Made by a program: the position numbers and the translations under genes. From Sphingomonas sp. S2M10 (GTDB lineage Bacteria; Pseudomonadota; Alphaproteobacteria; Sphingomonadales; Sphingomonadaceae), in NCBI RefSeq assembly GCF_012650175.1, contig NZ_JAAILI010000008.1, positions 1 to 64,000 of the forward strand: a stretch of DNA of 64,000 nucleotides. Direction: 5' to 3'. The first letter of the stretch is position 1. Every line of letters begins with the position of its first letter. Of the stretch, positions 38,939-47,053 are shown piece after piece. The notes under the pieces were generated by a model. It was given only the letters and a program-made list of their open reading frames with translations. It made no database searches and was not told the DNA's origin.

Positions 38939-40561
38939 TCACTCGGCGTCGGCCTTCTTCTTGGCCGCTGCCTTTTTCGGCTTCTGCGCGGCGTCTTCGC
39001 CCTCGCCTTCGGCTGCCTTGGGCGCCTTCTTGGTCGCCGCCTTCTTCACCGGCTCGGCGTCGACCAGTGCGTCCGCATCGGCCGGAGCCTCCTCGGCCTT
39101 GGCCTTCTTCGCAGCCGGCTTCTTGGCGGGCTTCTCTTCACCGGCCTCGTCCGAAGTCTCCGCCGTCTTGGCGGCCTTCTTCTTCGGCTTGTGGTTGTCG
39201 TGGTCGTGGACGTGCGTGCCCGAGGAGAAGCCGTCCTCGCTCTCGATCGCGGCTTCCAGCTCTTCCTTGGTCACTTCGCGGTCGGTGATCTCGGCCTTGT
39301 CGAACAGGAAGTCGACGACCTTGTCCTCGAACAGCGGCGCGCGCAGCTGGGCAGCCGCCATCGGCTCCTGCTGGACATACTGGATGAAGCGCTGGCGATC
39401 CTGCGGGCCGTACTGCTGCGCGGCCTGCGCGATCAGGCGGTTCATTTCCTGCGCGGTCACTTCGACGCCGTTGGCGGTGCCGATCTCGCTGAGCAGCAGG
39501 CCCAGGCGCACGCGGCGCTCGGCGATCGCGCGGTACTCGTCACGCTCGCCTTCCAGCTCCGCCAGCGCTGCGGCCGGATCTTCCTCATGCTCGGTTTCGT
39601 GCACGAGCTGGTGCCAGATCTGGTCGAACTCGGCTTCCACCATCGACGGCGGGACCGGGAAGTCGTGGCCGGCGGCGAGCTGGTCGAGCAGCTTGCGCTT
39701 CATGTGAGTGCGCGTGAGGCCGTTGAGCTGCTGCTCGATCTGGCCCTTCAGCAGGCCGGTCAGCTGCTCCAGGTCCTGGAGGCCGAACGCCTTGGCCATG
39801 TCGTCGTCGATCACGGTCTCGCCGGCGGTCTGCACGGCGGTGATCTTGACGTCGAAGGTCGCGGCCTTGCCGGCCAGATCCTTGGCGCCGTAATCTTCCG
39901 GGAAGGTGACGTTGAGCTGCTTCTCGTCGCCGACCTTCACGCCTTCGAGCTGTTCCTCGAAGCCCGGGATCAGGCGGCCCGAGCCGAGCTCGACGGCCAT
40001 GCCCTCGCCGGTGCCGCCCTCGAAGGCAACGCCATCGACCTTGCCGACGAAGTCCATGACGACCTGGTCACCCGTGGTCGCGGCATGGCCCTCGGCCGCA
40101 TCGTCCCAGCGCTTCTGCTGGTCGGCGAGCTGCTTCAGCTGCTCCTGCACTTCCGAATCCTGCACCGGCACCGTCAGGCGCTCCAGCTTCAGGCCTTCGA
40201 TCGACGGGGTCGGAACCTCGGGGAGCACCTCCAGCTCGACCTTCACTTCCGCATCGGCACCTGGGGCATAGTCGCCCTCGAGGCTGACCGAAGGCTGCAT
40301 CGCCGGGCGCAGCTTGTGGTCGGCGATCAGCTGCTGGATGCCTTCCTGAATCGAGCTGTTGAGCGCGTCCTGCATCAGCGCTTCGCCGTGCATCTTGCGA
40401 ACCAGGTTGGTCGGCACCTTGCCGGGGCGGAAGCCGGGCATGCGAATCTGCGGCGCGACCCGCTTGACCTCTGCATCGACCTTCGAGTCGATGTCCTGGG
40501 CGGTGATCTTCAGCGTGAAGGCGCGCTTCAGGCCCTCGTTCAACGTCTCGACAGTCTGCAT
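38939..40561 (-). CDS. tig: Trigger factor
   Basis: Ribosome-bound chaperone and prolyl isomerase; 540 aa. Ribosome-docking signature GFRPGKVPTNLVRK, the FKBP-like domain (GDQVVMDFVGKVDGVAFEGG, IPGFEEQLEGVKVGDEKQL), then the helical arms. After about residue 445 there is a roughly 90-residue low-complexity Lys/Ala/Glu tail with repeated KKAA, PAAKK and a HVHDHDNH stretch, absent from enterobacterial trigger factor. ATG 40561 is chosen; GTG 40567 is in frame. Single gene with its own terminator, downstream of tRNA-Leu. Confidence 0.95.
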   Translation of the reverse strand: MQTVETLNEGLKRAFTLKITAQDIDSKVDAEVKRVAPQIRMPGFRPGKVPTNLVRKMHGEALMQDALNSSIQEGIQQLIADHKLRPAMQPSVSLEGDYAPGADAEVKVELEVLPEVPTPSIEGLKLERLTVPVQDSEVQEQLKQLADQQKRWDDAAEGHAATTGDQVVMDFVGKVDGVAFEGGTGEGMAVELGSGRLIPGFEEQLEGVKVGDEKQLNVTFPEDYGAKDLAGKAATFDVKITAVQTAGETVIDDDMAKAFGLQDLEQLTGLLKGQIEQQLNGLTRTHMKRKLLDQLAAGHDFPVPPSMVEAEFDQIWHQLVHETEHEEDPAAALAELEGERDEYRAIAERRVRLGLLLSEIGTANGVEVTAQEMNRLIAQAAQQYGPQDRQRFIQYVQQEPMAAAQLRAPLFEDKVVDFLFDKAEITDREVTKEELEAAIESEDGFSSGTHVHDHDNHKPKKKAAKTAETSDEAGEEKPAKKPAAKKAKAEEAPADADALVDAEPVKKAATKKAPKAAEGEGEDAAQKPKKAAAKKKADAE

Positions 40562-40619
40562 TCTCACGCTTTCTCAAAGAATCGGAATTGCGGTGTACCA
40601 CACAACAGCCGCGAAGGAC

Positions 40620-40704
40620 TGGTGCGGGCGAAGGGAGTCGAACCCCCACATCTTTCGATACTGGAACCTAAATCCAGCGCGTCTACCAGTTCCGCCACGC
40701 CCGC
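40620..40704 (-). tRNA. tRNA-Leu (anticodon TAG)
   Basis: 85 nt including encoded CCA. Acceptor stem GCGGGCG/CGCCCGC, D-loop AACTGGTAGAC, anticodon stem CTGGA/TCCAG with loop TTTAGGT (anticodon TAG), a long variable arm typical of class II tRNA-Leu, and T-arm GGGGTTCGACTCCC. Reads CUA/CUG codons. It lies 58 bp upstream of tig on the same strand. Confidence 0.97.
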
Positions 40705-40763
40705 AGGGGACACCGCCGGTCGGCGGGCTCTATAGCAGTCATGGGGTTCGGGGCAAGCACGAA

Positions 40764-40789
40764 GCAACGATTGGGCATCGCGGCGCGTT
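40764..40789 (+). promoter_or_regulatory. Possible EcfG-type general stress promoter
   Basis: GCAAC (40764-40768), 17-nt spacer, CGTT (40786-40789), against consensus GGAAC-N16/17-CGTT: one mismatch. The -10 lies 27 bp before the ATG of the small gene at 40817, an ideal distance. Confidence 0.4.
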
Positions 40790-40816
40790 GGGGCTGAAAC
40801 GAACAGGAGATGTTCC

Positions 40817-40999
40817 ATGCCGGTTGAGCCCCCCATCCAGCCCACCACGCCGCCGTCCGAAGCACCGGCGCCCAACCCCGGTCAGCCCGGCGGCCCGCCG
40901 CCGGAAATCGACCCGCCCGCGCCCGACATCGACGTGCCGGCACCCGAGACGACGCCGAGCATCGATCCCGGCATCACCCCCGGCCAGCCGGTCGCCTGA
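40817..40999 (+). CDS. Small proline-rich protein
   Basis: 60 aa, about one third proline, with PxxP-type runs (PPEIDPPAPDIDVPAPETTP). No signal peptide and no fold expected; acidic, probably disordered. Support for reality: AGGAG 7 nt before the ATG, a plausible EcfG promoter upstream, and a similarly sized gene 17 bp downstream with its own Shine-Dalgarno. Function unknown; stress-related if the promoter is real. Confidence 0.6.
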   Translation: MPVEPPIQPTTPPSEAPAPNPGQPGGPPPEIDPPAPDIDVPAPETTPSIDPGITPGQPVA

Positions 41000-41016
41000 A
41001 CCTGGAGAACGCTCCC

Positions 41017-41208
41017 ATGCCGAATATCACCAACGACCGCGACGACGATCCCCGCTCGGACATCGAGCAGGCGCTAGCGGCGCGCTCCGATGCCGCCGAC
41101 GCGGCCGCCAAGGAAGGCATTCCGCTCGATCCCGAGACGCCGCTGGGTGCCGGCGGCGAGAATGGTGCCGAGGGGGTGGTGAAGAACCAGGACCTCGGCC
41201 AGCAATAG
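41017..41208 (+). CDS. Small acidic hypothetical protein
   Basis: 63 aa, rich in Asp/Glu/Ala (NDRDDDPRSDIEQALAARSD, then PLDPETPLGAGGENGAEGVV), predicted largely disordered. GGAG precedes the ATG by 9 nt. It follows the proline-rich gene by 17 bp and is probably co-transcribed. No recognised family. Confidence 0.6.
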   Translation: MPNITNDRDDDPRSDIEQALAARSDAADAAAKEGIPLDPETPLGAGGENGAEGVVKNQDLGQQ

Positions 41209-41287
41209 CCCCAGCCCCCGACCCCTCACCCGGCAGCGACGCAGCCCCGCGGCCGCGCCGCTGCCGCACGCCGGAGAAGCCCCCGCG

Positions 41288-42007
41288 ATGATCGAATGCC
41301 ACCTGCGCAAACTTCGGCTCCGCGACGAGATCAGCGCCGAGGAAGAAGCGGCGCTGCGCGGCACCTTCATCGATACGGTCGCGCATCCCGCCGGTCGCAC
41401 CATCGTGCGCTCCGGCGAGGATCTGAACTTTTCGACCCTCGTGCTCGAGGGTTTCATCGGCCGCTACAAGGATCTCAAGAACGGCCAGCGGCAGATCACC
41501 CATGTCCATGTCCCCGGTGACTTTGCCGACCTGCACGGCTTCACGCTGAAGCGGCTCGACCATTCGCTGCTCGCGCTGACGCCCTGCACGATCGCGCGGG
41601 CCGCCCATGCGCGGCTGCGCGAGATCACCGAGACGCTGCCGCATCTCACCCGCGTGATGTGGTTCTCCACCAATGTCGACGCGGCGATCCATCGCGAATG
41701 GGAGGTGTCGCTCGGCCGCCGCTCGGCCATCCAGCGCGCCGCGCACCTGTTCTGCGAACTGCATGTCCGGCTGGGCGTGGTCAACCATGCCGAGGCGGAC
41801 GGCTATCGCTTCCCGATCAGCCAGGCCGAGCTTGCCGAATGCCTCGGGCTGACCCCGGTGCACGTCAACCGCGTGCTGCGCGAACTGCGCGAGCGCGGGT
41901 TGGTCGAGTTTCGCAACGGACGCGTTTCCTTCCGGGACCTGCCCGGCCTCAAGAGGCTCGCCGAGTTCGACCCGGGATATCTCTATCTGGATCCGCGCGC
42001 GCTCTGA
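41288..42007 (+). CDS. Crp/Fnr-family transcriptional regulator
   Basis: 239 aa. N-terminal cyclic-nucleotide-binding-like beta-roll (GRTIVRSGEDLNFSTLVLEG, HVPGDFADLHGF) and a C-terminal Crp-type winged helix (FPISQAELAECLGLTPVHVNRVLRELRERGLV). No N-terminal Fe-S cysteine cluster is present, so it is not an oxygen-sensing Fnr. The roll lacks the usual cAMP-binding Arg-Ser pattern, so the ligand is unclear. It lies 79 bp after two tiny genes that may belong to the same stress unit. Confidence 0.9.
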   Translation: MIECHLRKLRLRDEISAEEEAALRGTFIDTVAHPAGRTIVRSGEDLNFSTLVLEGFIGRYKDLKNGQRQITHVHVPGDFADLHGFTLKRLDHSLLALTPCTIARAAHARLREITETLPHLTRVMWFSTNVDAAIHREWEVSLGRRSAIQRAAHLFCELHVRLGVVNHAEADGYRFPISQAELAECLGLTPVHVNRVLRELRERGLVEFRNGRVSFRDLPGLKRLAEFDPGYLYLDPRAL

Positions 42008-42013
42008 CGTCGC

Positions 42014-42634
42014 TCAGGCCGGGAGCCGCCGCGCCGTGACGATCGTCACCGGCGCCTCGGGCACTTCGCCCTTGAAGCTGCCCATCAGCGTCTTGGTGGG
42101 AGACGTGGGTGCGTCGAAGATCTTCAGCAGCACCTCCTGCCCCTCCACCACGCGGCCGAAAGCGGCATAGCCCAGATTGTCGCCCGGCTTGCTCGGATCG
42201 GCATCGAACGAAGGCTGATCGCCGACCATGATGGTGAACTCGCCGCGGGCCGTGCCCGGGGCAAGTCGCGGCAAGGACAGCGTGCCGTCGAGATGCTTGA
42301 TCCCCGTTTCGCTGGTCGGCTCGTGCCTGATCGGCGGGTACATCTTGGCTGGCGCGTTCTGAATGCCGAACTGGACGAATCCGAAATGCTCGGCAGGCTT
42401 CACGGTGCGGTAGAATACCACGCCGTCCAGCCGCTTGGAATCGACATAGCGCAGGAAATTGCGCGCCGAGATCGGCGCCTTGTCGAGATAGACCTCGACA
42501 ACCATCCGCCCAGCACTGGTCTCGATCGCGACCTTGGGATTGGCGGCGGGCGCAATCGGCGCGGACGCAGTCTGTGCCATAGCGGGCAGCGCCAGCACGC
42601 ACGCCATCATCCAGGCCAAGAGTTTCGACATCAT
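42014..42634 (-). CDS. Periplasmic cyclophilin-type peptidyl-prolyl isomerase
   Basis: 206 aa with signal peptide (SKLLAWMMACVLALPAMAQ). Cyclophilin fold: VAIETSAGRMVVEVYLDKAP, ARNFLRYVDSKRLDGVVFYR, GEFTIMVGDQPSFD and NLGYAAFGRVVEGQEVLLKI. The usual catalytic FHR is FYR here and the Gln/Phe region is altered, so isomerase activity may be weak. ATG 42634 has GGAG 7 nt upstream. Converges with the Crp/Fnr gene with a 6-bp gap. Confidence 0.88.
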   Translation of the reverse strand: MMSKLLAWMMACVLALPAMAQTASAPIAPAANPKVAIETSAGRMVVEVYLDKAPISARNFLRYVDSKRLDGVVFYRTVKPAEHFGFVQFGIQNAPAKMYPPIRHEPTSETGIKHLDGTLSLPRLAPGTARGEFTIMVGDQPSFDADPSKPGDNLGYAAFGRVVEGQEVLLKIFDAPTSPTKTLMGSFKGEVPEAPVTIVTARRLPA

Positions 42635-42788
42635 CGTTCGTCTCCGCTTCGTACCGCCGACCATGGGAAGCGGCGAGCCCGTTGGCAAGCGAGCATCGCG
42701 CCGGGGCCGCCGCTGCCTATTGTTTCGCATCTGCAATCCACCTAGAACCGGCTGCGCGGACGGGGGCCCGCGCCGGGGAGGATCTTGG

Positions 42789-43424
42789 GTGATCGGATCG
42801 TATTTGCTGCGTCTGGCGGTTGCCGGAACGATGACCTTGTCTGCGCATGCGCACGCGCAGGCGGACGGGGCATGCGAGCTTCATGTCTGGCCGGCGACGG
42901 CACCGATGAACCTGTACATCGGCTTCGGCCATGGCGGCATCATCGACGGCAGCACCAAGGGCCGCGAGGGGTATCCCGCAGCACCGGAAAATCCGCTTTC
43001 CCCCGATCGCCAGGCCCAGCTGCTGTTCGAGGCGGGCCTGCCCGATCTGCTGAAGCTGCCGGGCTACCGGGTCACTCTGCACCCAGAGCCGCTCGACAGT
43101 CGCACCATTCGCACCACGCGTGGCCGCATCGCCGAGAGCACCGCGCCCTGCTATGCCGAACTGATCGTCGACGATCTGATCCTGAACCAGAACACGATCA
43201 GCGGCGGCAACGGCTTGCGCGGATCGTTCCGTTTCCGGACCTTCGGCACCGATCCGGCGCCCATGCGCGCCTTTGGCAGCTGGACGCTGGTCAAGCTCAG
43301 CGCCTTTCCGCCCAAGCCTAACGAGGATCCCGACAAGGGCATCGCCGAGATCGTCCAGGCCTTTCGCGCCAGCCTCGTCCAGTTCGCCGAGGCCCTGAAC
43401 AAGCCGCCGCGCACCAAGCGCTGA
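42789..43424 (+). CDS. Secreted protein of unknown function, CELHxWP paralog 1
   Basis: 211 aa. Signal peptide (LLRLAVAGTMTLSAHAHAQA) followed by CELHVWPA. A second cysteine lies in APCYAELIVDDLIL, so one disulfide is likely. Later shared segments with the downstream gene are RGSFRFRTFG and LVKLSAFPPKPNEDPDKGIA. The start is GTG 42789 with GGAGG 7 nt upstream. No known domain recognised. It forms a tandem pair with 43474-44130 (49-bp gap), evidently from duplication. Confidence 0.75.
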   Translation: MIGSYLLRLAVAGTMTLSAHAHAQADGACELHVWPATAPMNLYIGFGHGGIIDGSTKGREGYPAAPENPLSPDRQAQLLFEAGLPDLLKLPGYRVTLHPEPLDSRTIRTTRGRIAESTAPCYAELIVDDLILNQNTISGGNGLRGSFRFRTFGTDPAPMRAFGSWTLVKLSAFPPKPNEDPDKGIAEIVQAFRASLVQFAEALNKPPRTKR

Positions 43425-43473
43425 GCGCCGGCGGGCACCGCTTTTCAACGCGTACCAACAGGGAAGACCAACC

Positions 43474-44130
43474 ATGTCGAACAAGGGAATGCTGGCGGCC
43501 GCCGTGGCAGCCAGCCTGTGGATCGGTGCGGGCACCGCGGCCGCACAGACGGCACCGTGCGAGTTGCACCTATGGCCGGCGGAGCGCATGGTCTCGATGA
43601 CCAGCGGGCTTCTGGGCGGCGGCCTGCTCGATGCGGCGCTGCACGGCAAGAAGGATGCACGCAACAAGGCCCAGCTGGCGAGCGCGCTCGACAGCCCGAC
43701 CCAGCTGGACTCGCTCCAGTCGCTGGACCTCAAGGCGCTCCTCTCGCTGCCCGCTGATACGCAGATCGTGCACCATGAACAGCCGCTCGAGCGCCACAGC
43801 ATGAACAAGGTGAAGACGCGGCGCTCGGATTCGAAGGCGGCCTGCTATTCGGAGCTGATCGTCGCCGATGTGTTCTATCAGAAGGCGGCGATCTACGGCC
43901 GCTCGCTGCGGACGCTGTTCATGGTCCGCGACTTCGGTGCGGACGACAAGATCGACTTCGAATACAAGGCCTGGGGCGGCAACGGCCTCAAGCTGTTCCC
44001 GCCGAAGGAAGGCGAGGATGCCATCGCCGCGCTCGACGAGCTGGGCGTGGTGTTCAAGAAGAATTTCGAGGAATTCGCCAACAACGAACGCAAGGCGGTC
44101 GCGGCGCGCGGCAAGGTCGCCGCGAAGTGA
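43474..44130 (+). CDS. Secreted protein of unknown function, CELHxWP paralog 2
   Basis: 218 aa. Signal peptide (MLAAAVAASLWIGAGTAAAQ), then CELHLWPAER, a glycine-rich turn (SGLLGGGLLDAALHGKKDAR), a second cysteine in AACYSELIVADVFY, and the shared FMVRDFGAD...FPPKEGEDAIAALDELG. It aligns with the upstream gene across its length though identity is low in the middle. A basic C-terminus (RKAVAARGKVAAK) is added. Function unknown; periplasmic or exported. Confidence 0.78.
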   Translation: MSNKGMLAAAVAASLWIGAGTAAAQTAPCELHLWPAERMVSMTSGLLGGGLLDAALHGKKDARNKAQLASALDSPTQLDSLQSLDLKALLSLPADTQIVHHEQPLERHSMNKVKTRRSDSKAACYSELIVADVFYQKAAIYGRSLRTLFMVRDFGADDKIDFEYKAWGGNGLKLFPPKEGEDAIAALDELGVVFKKNFEEFANNERKAVAARGKVAAK

Positions 44131-44136
44131 CCGGGC

Positions 44137-44169
44137 GGGCGTCCGGCAGCGCTGCGCCGCCGGACGCCC
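44137..44169. terminator. Bidirectional hairpin terminator
   Basis: Perfect 11-bp stem GGGCGTCCGGC (44137-44147) and GCCGGACGCCC (44159-44169), 11-nt loop, in the 45-bp gap between convergent genes. Strong stem, no long T-run on either side. Confidence 0.6.
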
Positions 44170-44175
44170 CTCCCC

Positions 44176-45687
44176 TCAGCTCAGCGCCTTCTTGAGCAGC
44201 GCGTTGACCACCGCCGGGTTGGCCTTGCCGGCCATGGCCTTCATCGTCTGGCCGACGAAGAAGCCGAACAGCGCTTCCTTGCCGCCGCGATACTGCTCCA
44301 GCTGGTTCGGGTTCTTGGCCAGGATCTCCGCGATCACCGCCTCGATCGCGCCGGTGTCGCTGGTCTGCTTCATCCCGCGCTCTTCGACGATCTTGCCCGG
44401 CGCGTCGCCCGTTTCGAGCATGATCTCGAACACCTGCTTGCCCAGCGTGTTCGAAATGGTGCCGTCGGCGACCAGCGCGAGCAGCTCGGCGCCCTGTTCG
44501 GGGCTCACCGGGCTCTCGTCGATACCCTTGCCGAGGCGGTTGAGCGCGCCGTACAGATCCGAGAGCAGCCAGTTGGCCGCGGCGCGCGCGACTTCCTGCT
44601 CGCCCTTCTTCTGGATTCGCGCGCTTTCGGCGAGCAGCGCCTCGAACCAGCGCGCCGTCTCTGCCTCGGCGGTCAGCACCGCGGCGTTATAGGCGCTGAG
44701 GCCCAACGACTCCTCGTAGCGGCGGCGCTTGGCGTCGGGCAGCTCGGGCAGGCTGGCGCGGCATTCCTCCAGGAACGCATCGTCCAGCTCCAGCGGCAGC
44801 AGGTCGGGATCGGGAAAATAGCGATAGTCCTGCGCGTCTTCCTTCGAGCGCATCGAGCGGGTCTCGCCCTTGTCGGGGTCGAACAGGCGGGTTTCCTGGA
44901 CGACGCGTCCGCCGCTCTCCAGAACCTCGACCTGGCGGCGTGCCTCATATTCGATCGCCTGCATCACGAAGCGGACCGAGTTGACGTTCTTGGTCTCGGT
45001 ACGCGTGCCCAGCGGATCGCCGGGCTTGCGGACCGAGACGTTGACGTCGGCGCGCATCGAGCCCTGGTCCATGTTGCCGTCGCAGCTGCCGACATAGCGC
45101 AGGATCGAGCGGAGCTTGGAGAGATACGCGCCCGCTTCCGCCGGCGACGCCATGTCGGGCTTGGAGACGATTTCCATCAGCGCCACGCCGGCGCGGTTGA
45201 GATCGACATAGGAGCGCGTCGGATGCTGGTCGTGCATCAGCTTGCCGGCATCCTGCTCGACATGGATGCGCTCAACGCCGATCGCCTTCACCTCGGCCTC
45301 GGGATCCTTTTCGTCCAGGCTGATCGTGATCTGCCCCTCGCCGACCAGCGGATGGAAGAGCTGGCTGATCTGATAGCCCTGGGGATTGTCGGCATAGAAA
45401 TAGTTCTTGCGATCGAACCGCGACCATTTGTTGATCACCGCGCCGATCGCCATGCCGCTGCGTACCGCCTGGCGGATGCACTCGCCGTTGAGCACCGGCA
45501 GCATGCCCGGCATGGCGGCGTCGACCAAGCTCACCTGGCTGTTCGGCTCGGACCCGAATGCCGTGGCCGCGCCCGAGAACAGCTTGGCCTGCGACGTGAT
45601 CTGCGCATGGACTTCGAGGCCGATCACGACCTCCCATTCGCCGGTATCGCCTTGGATTCGGTAGCTCGATGCAGTCTTGGTCGCCAT
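44176..45687 (-). CDS. gatB: Asp/Glu-tRNA amidotransferase subunit B
   Basis: tRNA-binding subunit of GatCAB, which amidates misacylated Glu-tRNA(Gln) and Asp-tRNA(Asn). 503 aa. Signature [55 protein letters not shown] and [11 protein letters not shown], with a C-terminal YqeY-like helical domain. It is separated from gatCA by an oppositely oriented glycosyltransferase gene and a palindromic element, so it has its own promoter. Confidence 0.96.
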   Translation of the reverse strand: MATKTASSYRIQGDTGEWEVVIGLEVHAQITSQAKLFSGAATAFGSEPNSQVSLVDAAMPGMLPVLNGECIRQAVRSGMAIGAVINKWSRFDRKNYFYADNPQGYQISQLFHPLVGEGQITISLDEKDPEAEVKAIGVERIHVEQDAGKLMHDQHPTRSYVDLNRAGVALMEIVSKPDMASPAEAGAYLSKLRSILRYVGSCDGNMDQGSMRADVNVSVRKPGDPLGTRTETKNVNSVRFVMQAIEYEARRQVEVLESGGRVVQETRLFDPDKGETRSMRSKEDAQDYRYFPDPDLLPLELDDAFLEECRASLPELPDAKRRRYEESLGLSAYNAAVLTAEAETARWFEALLAESARIQKKGEQEVARAAANWLLSDLYGALNRLGKGIDESPVSPEQGAELLALVADGTISNTLGKQVFEIMLETGDAPGKIVEERGMKQTSDTGAIEAVIAEILAKNPNQLEQYRGGKEALFGFFVGQTMKAMAGKANPAVVNALLKKALS

Positions 45688-45816
45688 GTGCTCTTCACAA
45701 GGTAATGGAATATACGTGTCTCAGCCTATCGCGCGTCGCCGGCCTCAGGTCCAGCGCCCAATTGCGCCCCGCCCGCGAGTCGATTAGGCGCCGCCGATCG
45801 GGAAGCGTCGGGGACC

Positions 45817-46773
45817 ATGACGGTGAAGGCAGGATTTCAGGAACGGGTGGCGGGCTTGCGGGTGGCGGTGCTGCTGCCCTGCTATAACGAGGAAGTGGCG
45901 ATCGCCCGCACCATTGAGGCCTTCCGCACCAGCCTGCCCGGCGCGACCATCTATGTGTACGACAATAACAGCCGCGACCGCACGATCGAGGTCGCGAAGG
46001 CGGCCGGCGCGGTGGTGCGCAGCGAGCGGATGCAGGGCAAGGGCAATGTCGTCCGCCGCATGTTCGCCGATATCGAGGCCGACGTGTATGTGCTGTCCGA
46101 CGGCGACCTCACCTATGACGCCGACGCGGCGCCCACGCTGATCGAGCGGCTGCTCGACGACCAGCTCGACATGGTGGTCGGCGCGCGCAAGTCCGAGGTG
46201 GAGCTGGCCTATCGGCGCGGGCATCGCCTCGGCAACCGGATGCTGACCGGCATGCTGGCGCGGCTGTTCGGCCGGAGCTTCAGCGACATCCTGTCAGGCT
46301 ACCGCGTCTTCTCGCGCCGCTTCGTGAAGAGCTTTCCGGTGCTCTCCGCCGGGTTCGAGATCGAGACCGAGATCAGCATCCACGCGCTGGAGCTGCGCAT
46401 GCCGGTGGCGGAGATCGTCACCGCCTATGCGGCGCGGCCCGAGGGTTCGACCTCCAAGCTTTCCACCTATCGCGACGGCTGGCGCATCCTGCGGACGATC
46501 GTGACGCTGTTCCGCATCGAACGGCCGATCCTGTTCTTCGGCAGCATCGCCGGCGTACTGGCGGCGCTGGCGGTGCTGCTCGCGATCCCGCTGGCAGTGA
46601 CCTATTGGCACACCGGCCAGGTCCCACGCCTGCCGACGGCGGTGCTGGTGACCGGCCTGTCGATCGTTGCGACGCTGAGCTTCTTCACCGGGCTGATCCT
46701 CGACACGGTGGTGCGCGGCCGACGCGAAGTGCGGCGGCTGGCCTATCTCGCCGTGCCGATCGTGCAGGGCTGA
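45817..46773 (+). CDS. Family 2 glycosyltransferase, membrane-anchored
   Basis: 318 aa. GT-A domain with VAVLLPCYNEEVAIARTI, nucleotide-binding YVYDNNSRDRT, and the metal motif LSDGDLTYDADA; DILSGYRVFSRRFVKSFPV resembles polyprenyl-phosphate sugar transferases. Two C-terminal hydrophobic segments (ILFFGSIAGVLAALAVLLAI, AVLVTGLSIVATLSFFTGLI) anchor it in the inner membrane. Donor and acceptor are unknown, possibly a polyprenyl phosphate. It is divergent from gatB and inserted between gatB and gatCA. Confidence 0.88.
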   Translation: MTVKAGFQERVAGLRVAVLLPCYNEEVAIARTIEAFRTSLPGATIYVYDNNSRDRTIEVAKAAGAVVRSERMQGKGNVVRRMFADIEADVYVLSDGDLTYDADAAPTLIERLLDDQLDMVVGARKSEVELAYRRGHRLGNRMLTGMLARLFGRSFSDILSGYRVFSRRFVKSFPVLSAGFEIETEISIHALELRMPVAEIVTAYAARPEGSTSKLSTYRDGWRILRTIVTLFRIERPILFFGSIAGVLAALAVLLAIPLAVTYWHTGQVPRLPTAVLVTGLSIVATLSFFTGLILDTVVRGRREVRRLAYLAVPIVQG

Positions 46774-46777
46774 CGCC

Positions 46778-47050
46778 AATCCTCCCCTGCAAGAGGAGGT
46801 GTCGCGTGCGCGTTTTTCAAGTCGATCCCGGGATGCTGATCCTCCCCCTTGACGGGGGAGGATAGCGTAGCTTGGCAGCTTGCTGCCTAGCGAAGCTTGG
46901 AGAGGGTGAGCGGCGCGCAGCGCCGCGCGATTTGCAAAGCAAATCGCACCCCTCTCCCTCCCGCTGCCTCCGGCAGCGGGCCCCTCCCTCCCCCGCAAGG
47001 GGGGAGGGGCGGAGCAAAACTGCGCCCCTCCCCGTTCCGGGGAGGATCTT
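46778..47050. repeat. Composite of palindromic intergenic elements
   Basis: 273 bp with outer arms AATCCTCCCC and GGGGAGGATCTT. Inside are at least four hairpins: ATCCTCCCCC/GGGGGAGGAT (46839-46863), GCGATTTGC/GCAAATCGC, CGCTGCC/GGCAGCG and CCCTCCC/GGGAGGG. It looks like nested copies of the element family seen at 3191, 38750, 60641 and 61372. It lies between the convergent glycosyltransferase and gatA genes. No gene seen. Confidence 0.65.
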
Positions 47051-47053
47051 AAA

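Noticed and set aside
40620..40704. tRNA gene as an integration site for a mobile element
   Set aside because: No integrase, no direct repeat of the tRNA 3' end and no shift in flanking gene character were seen.
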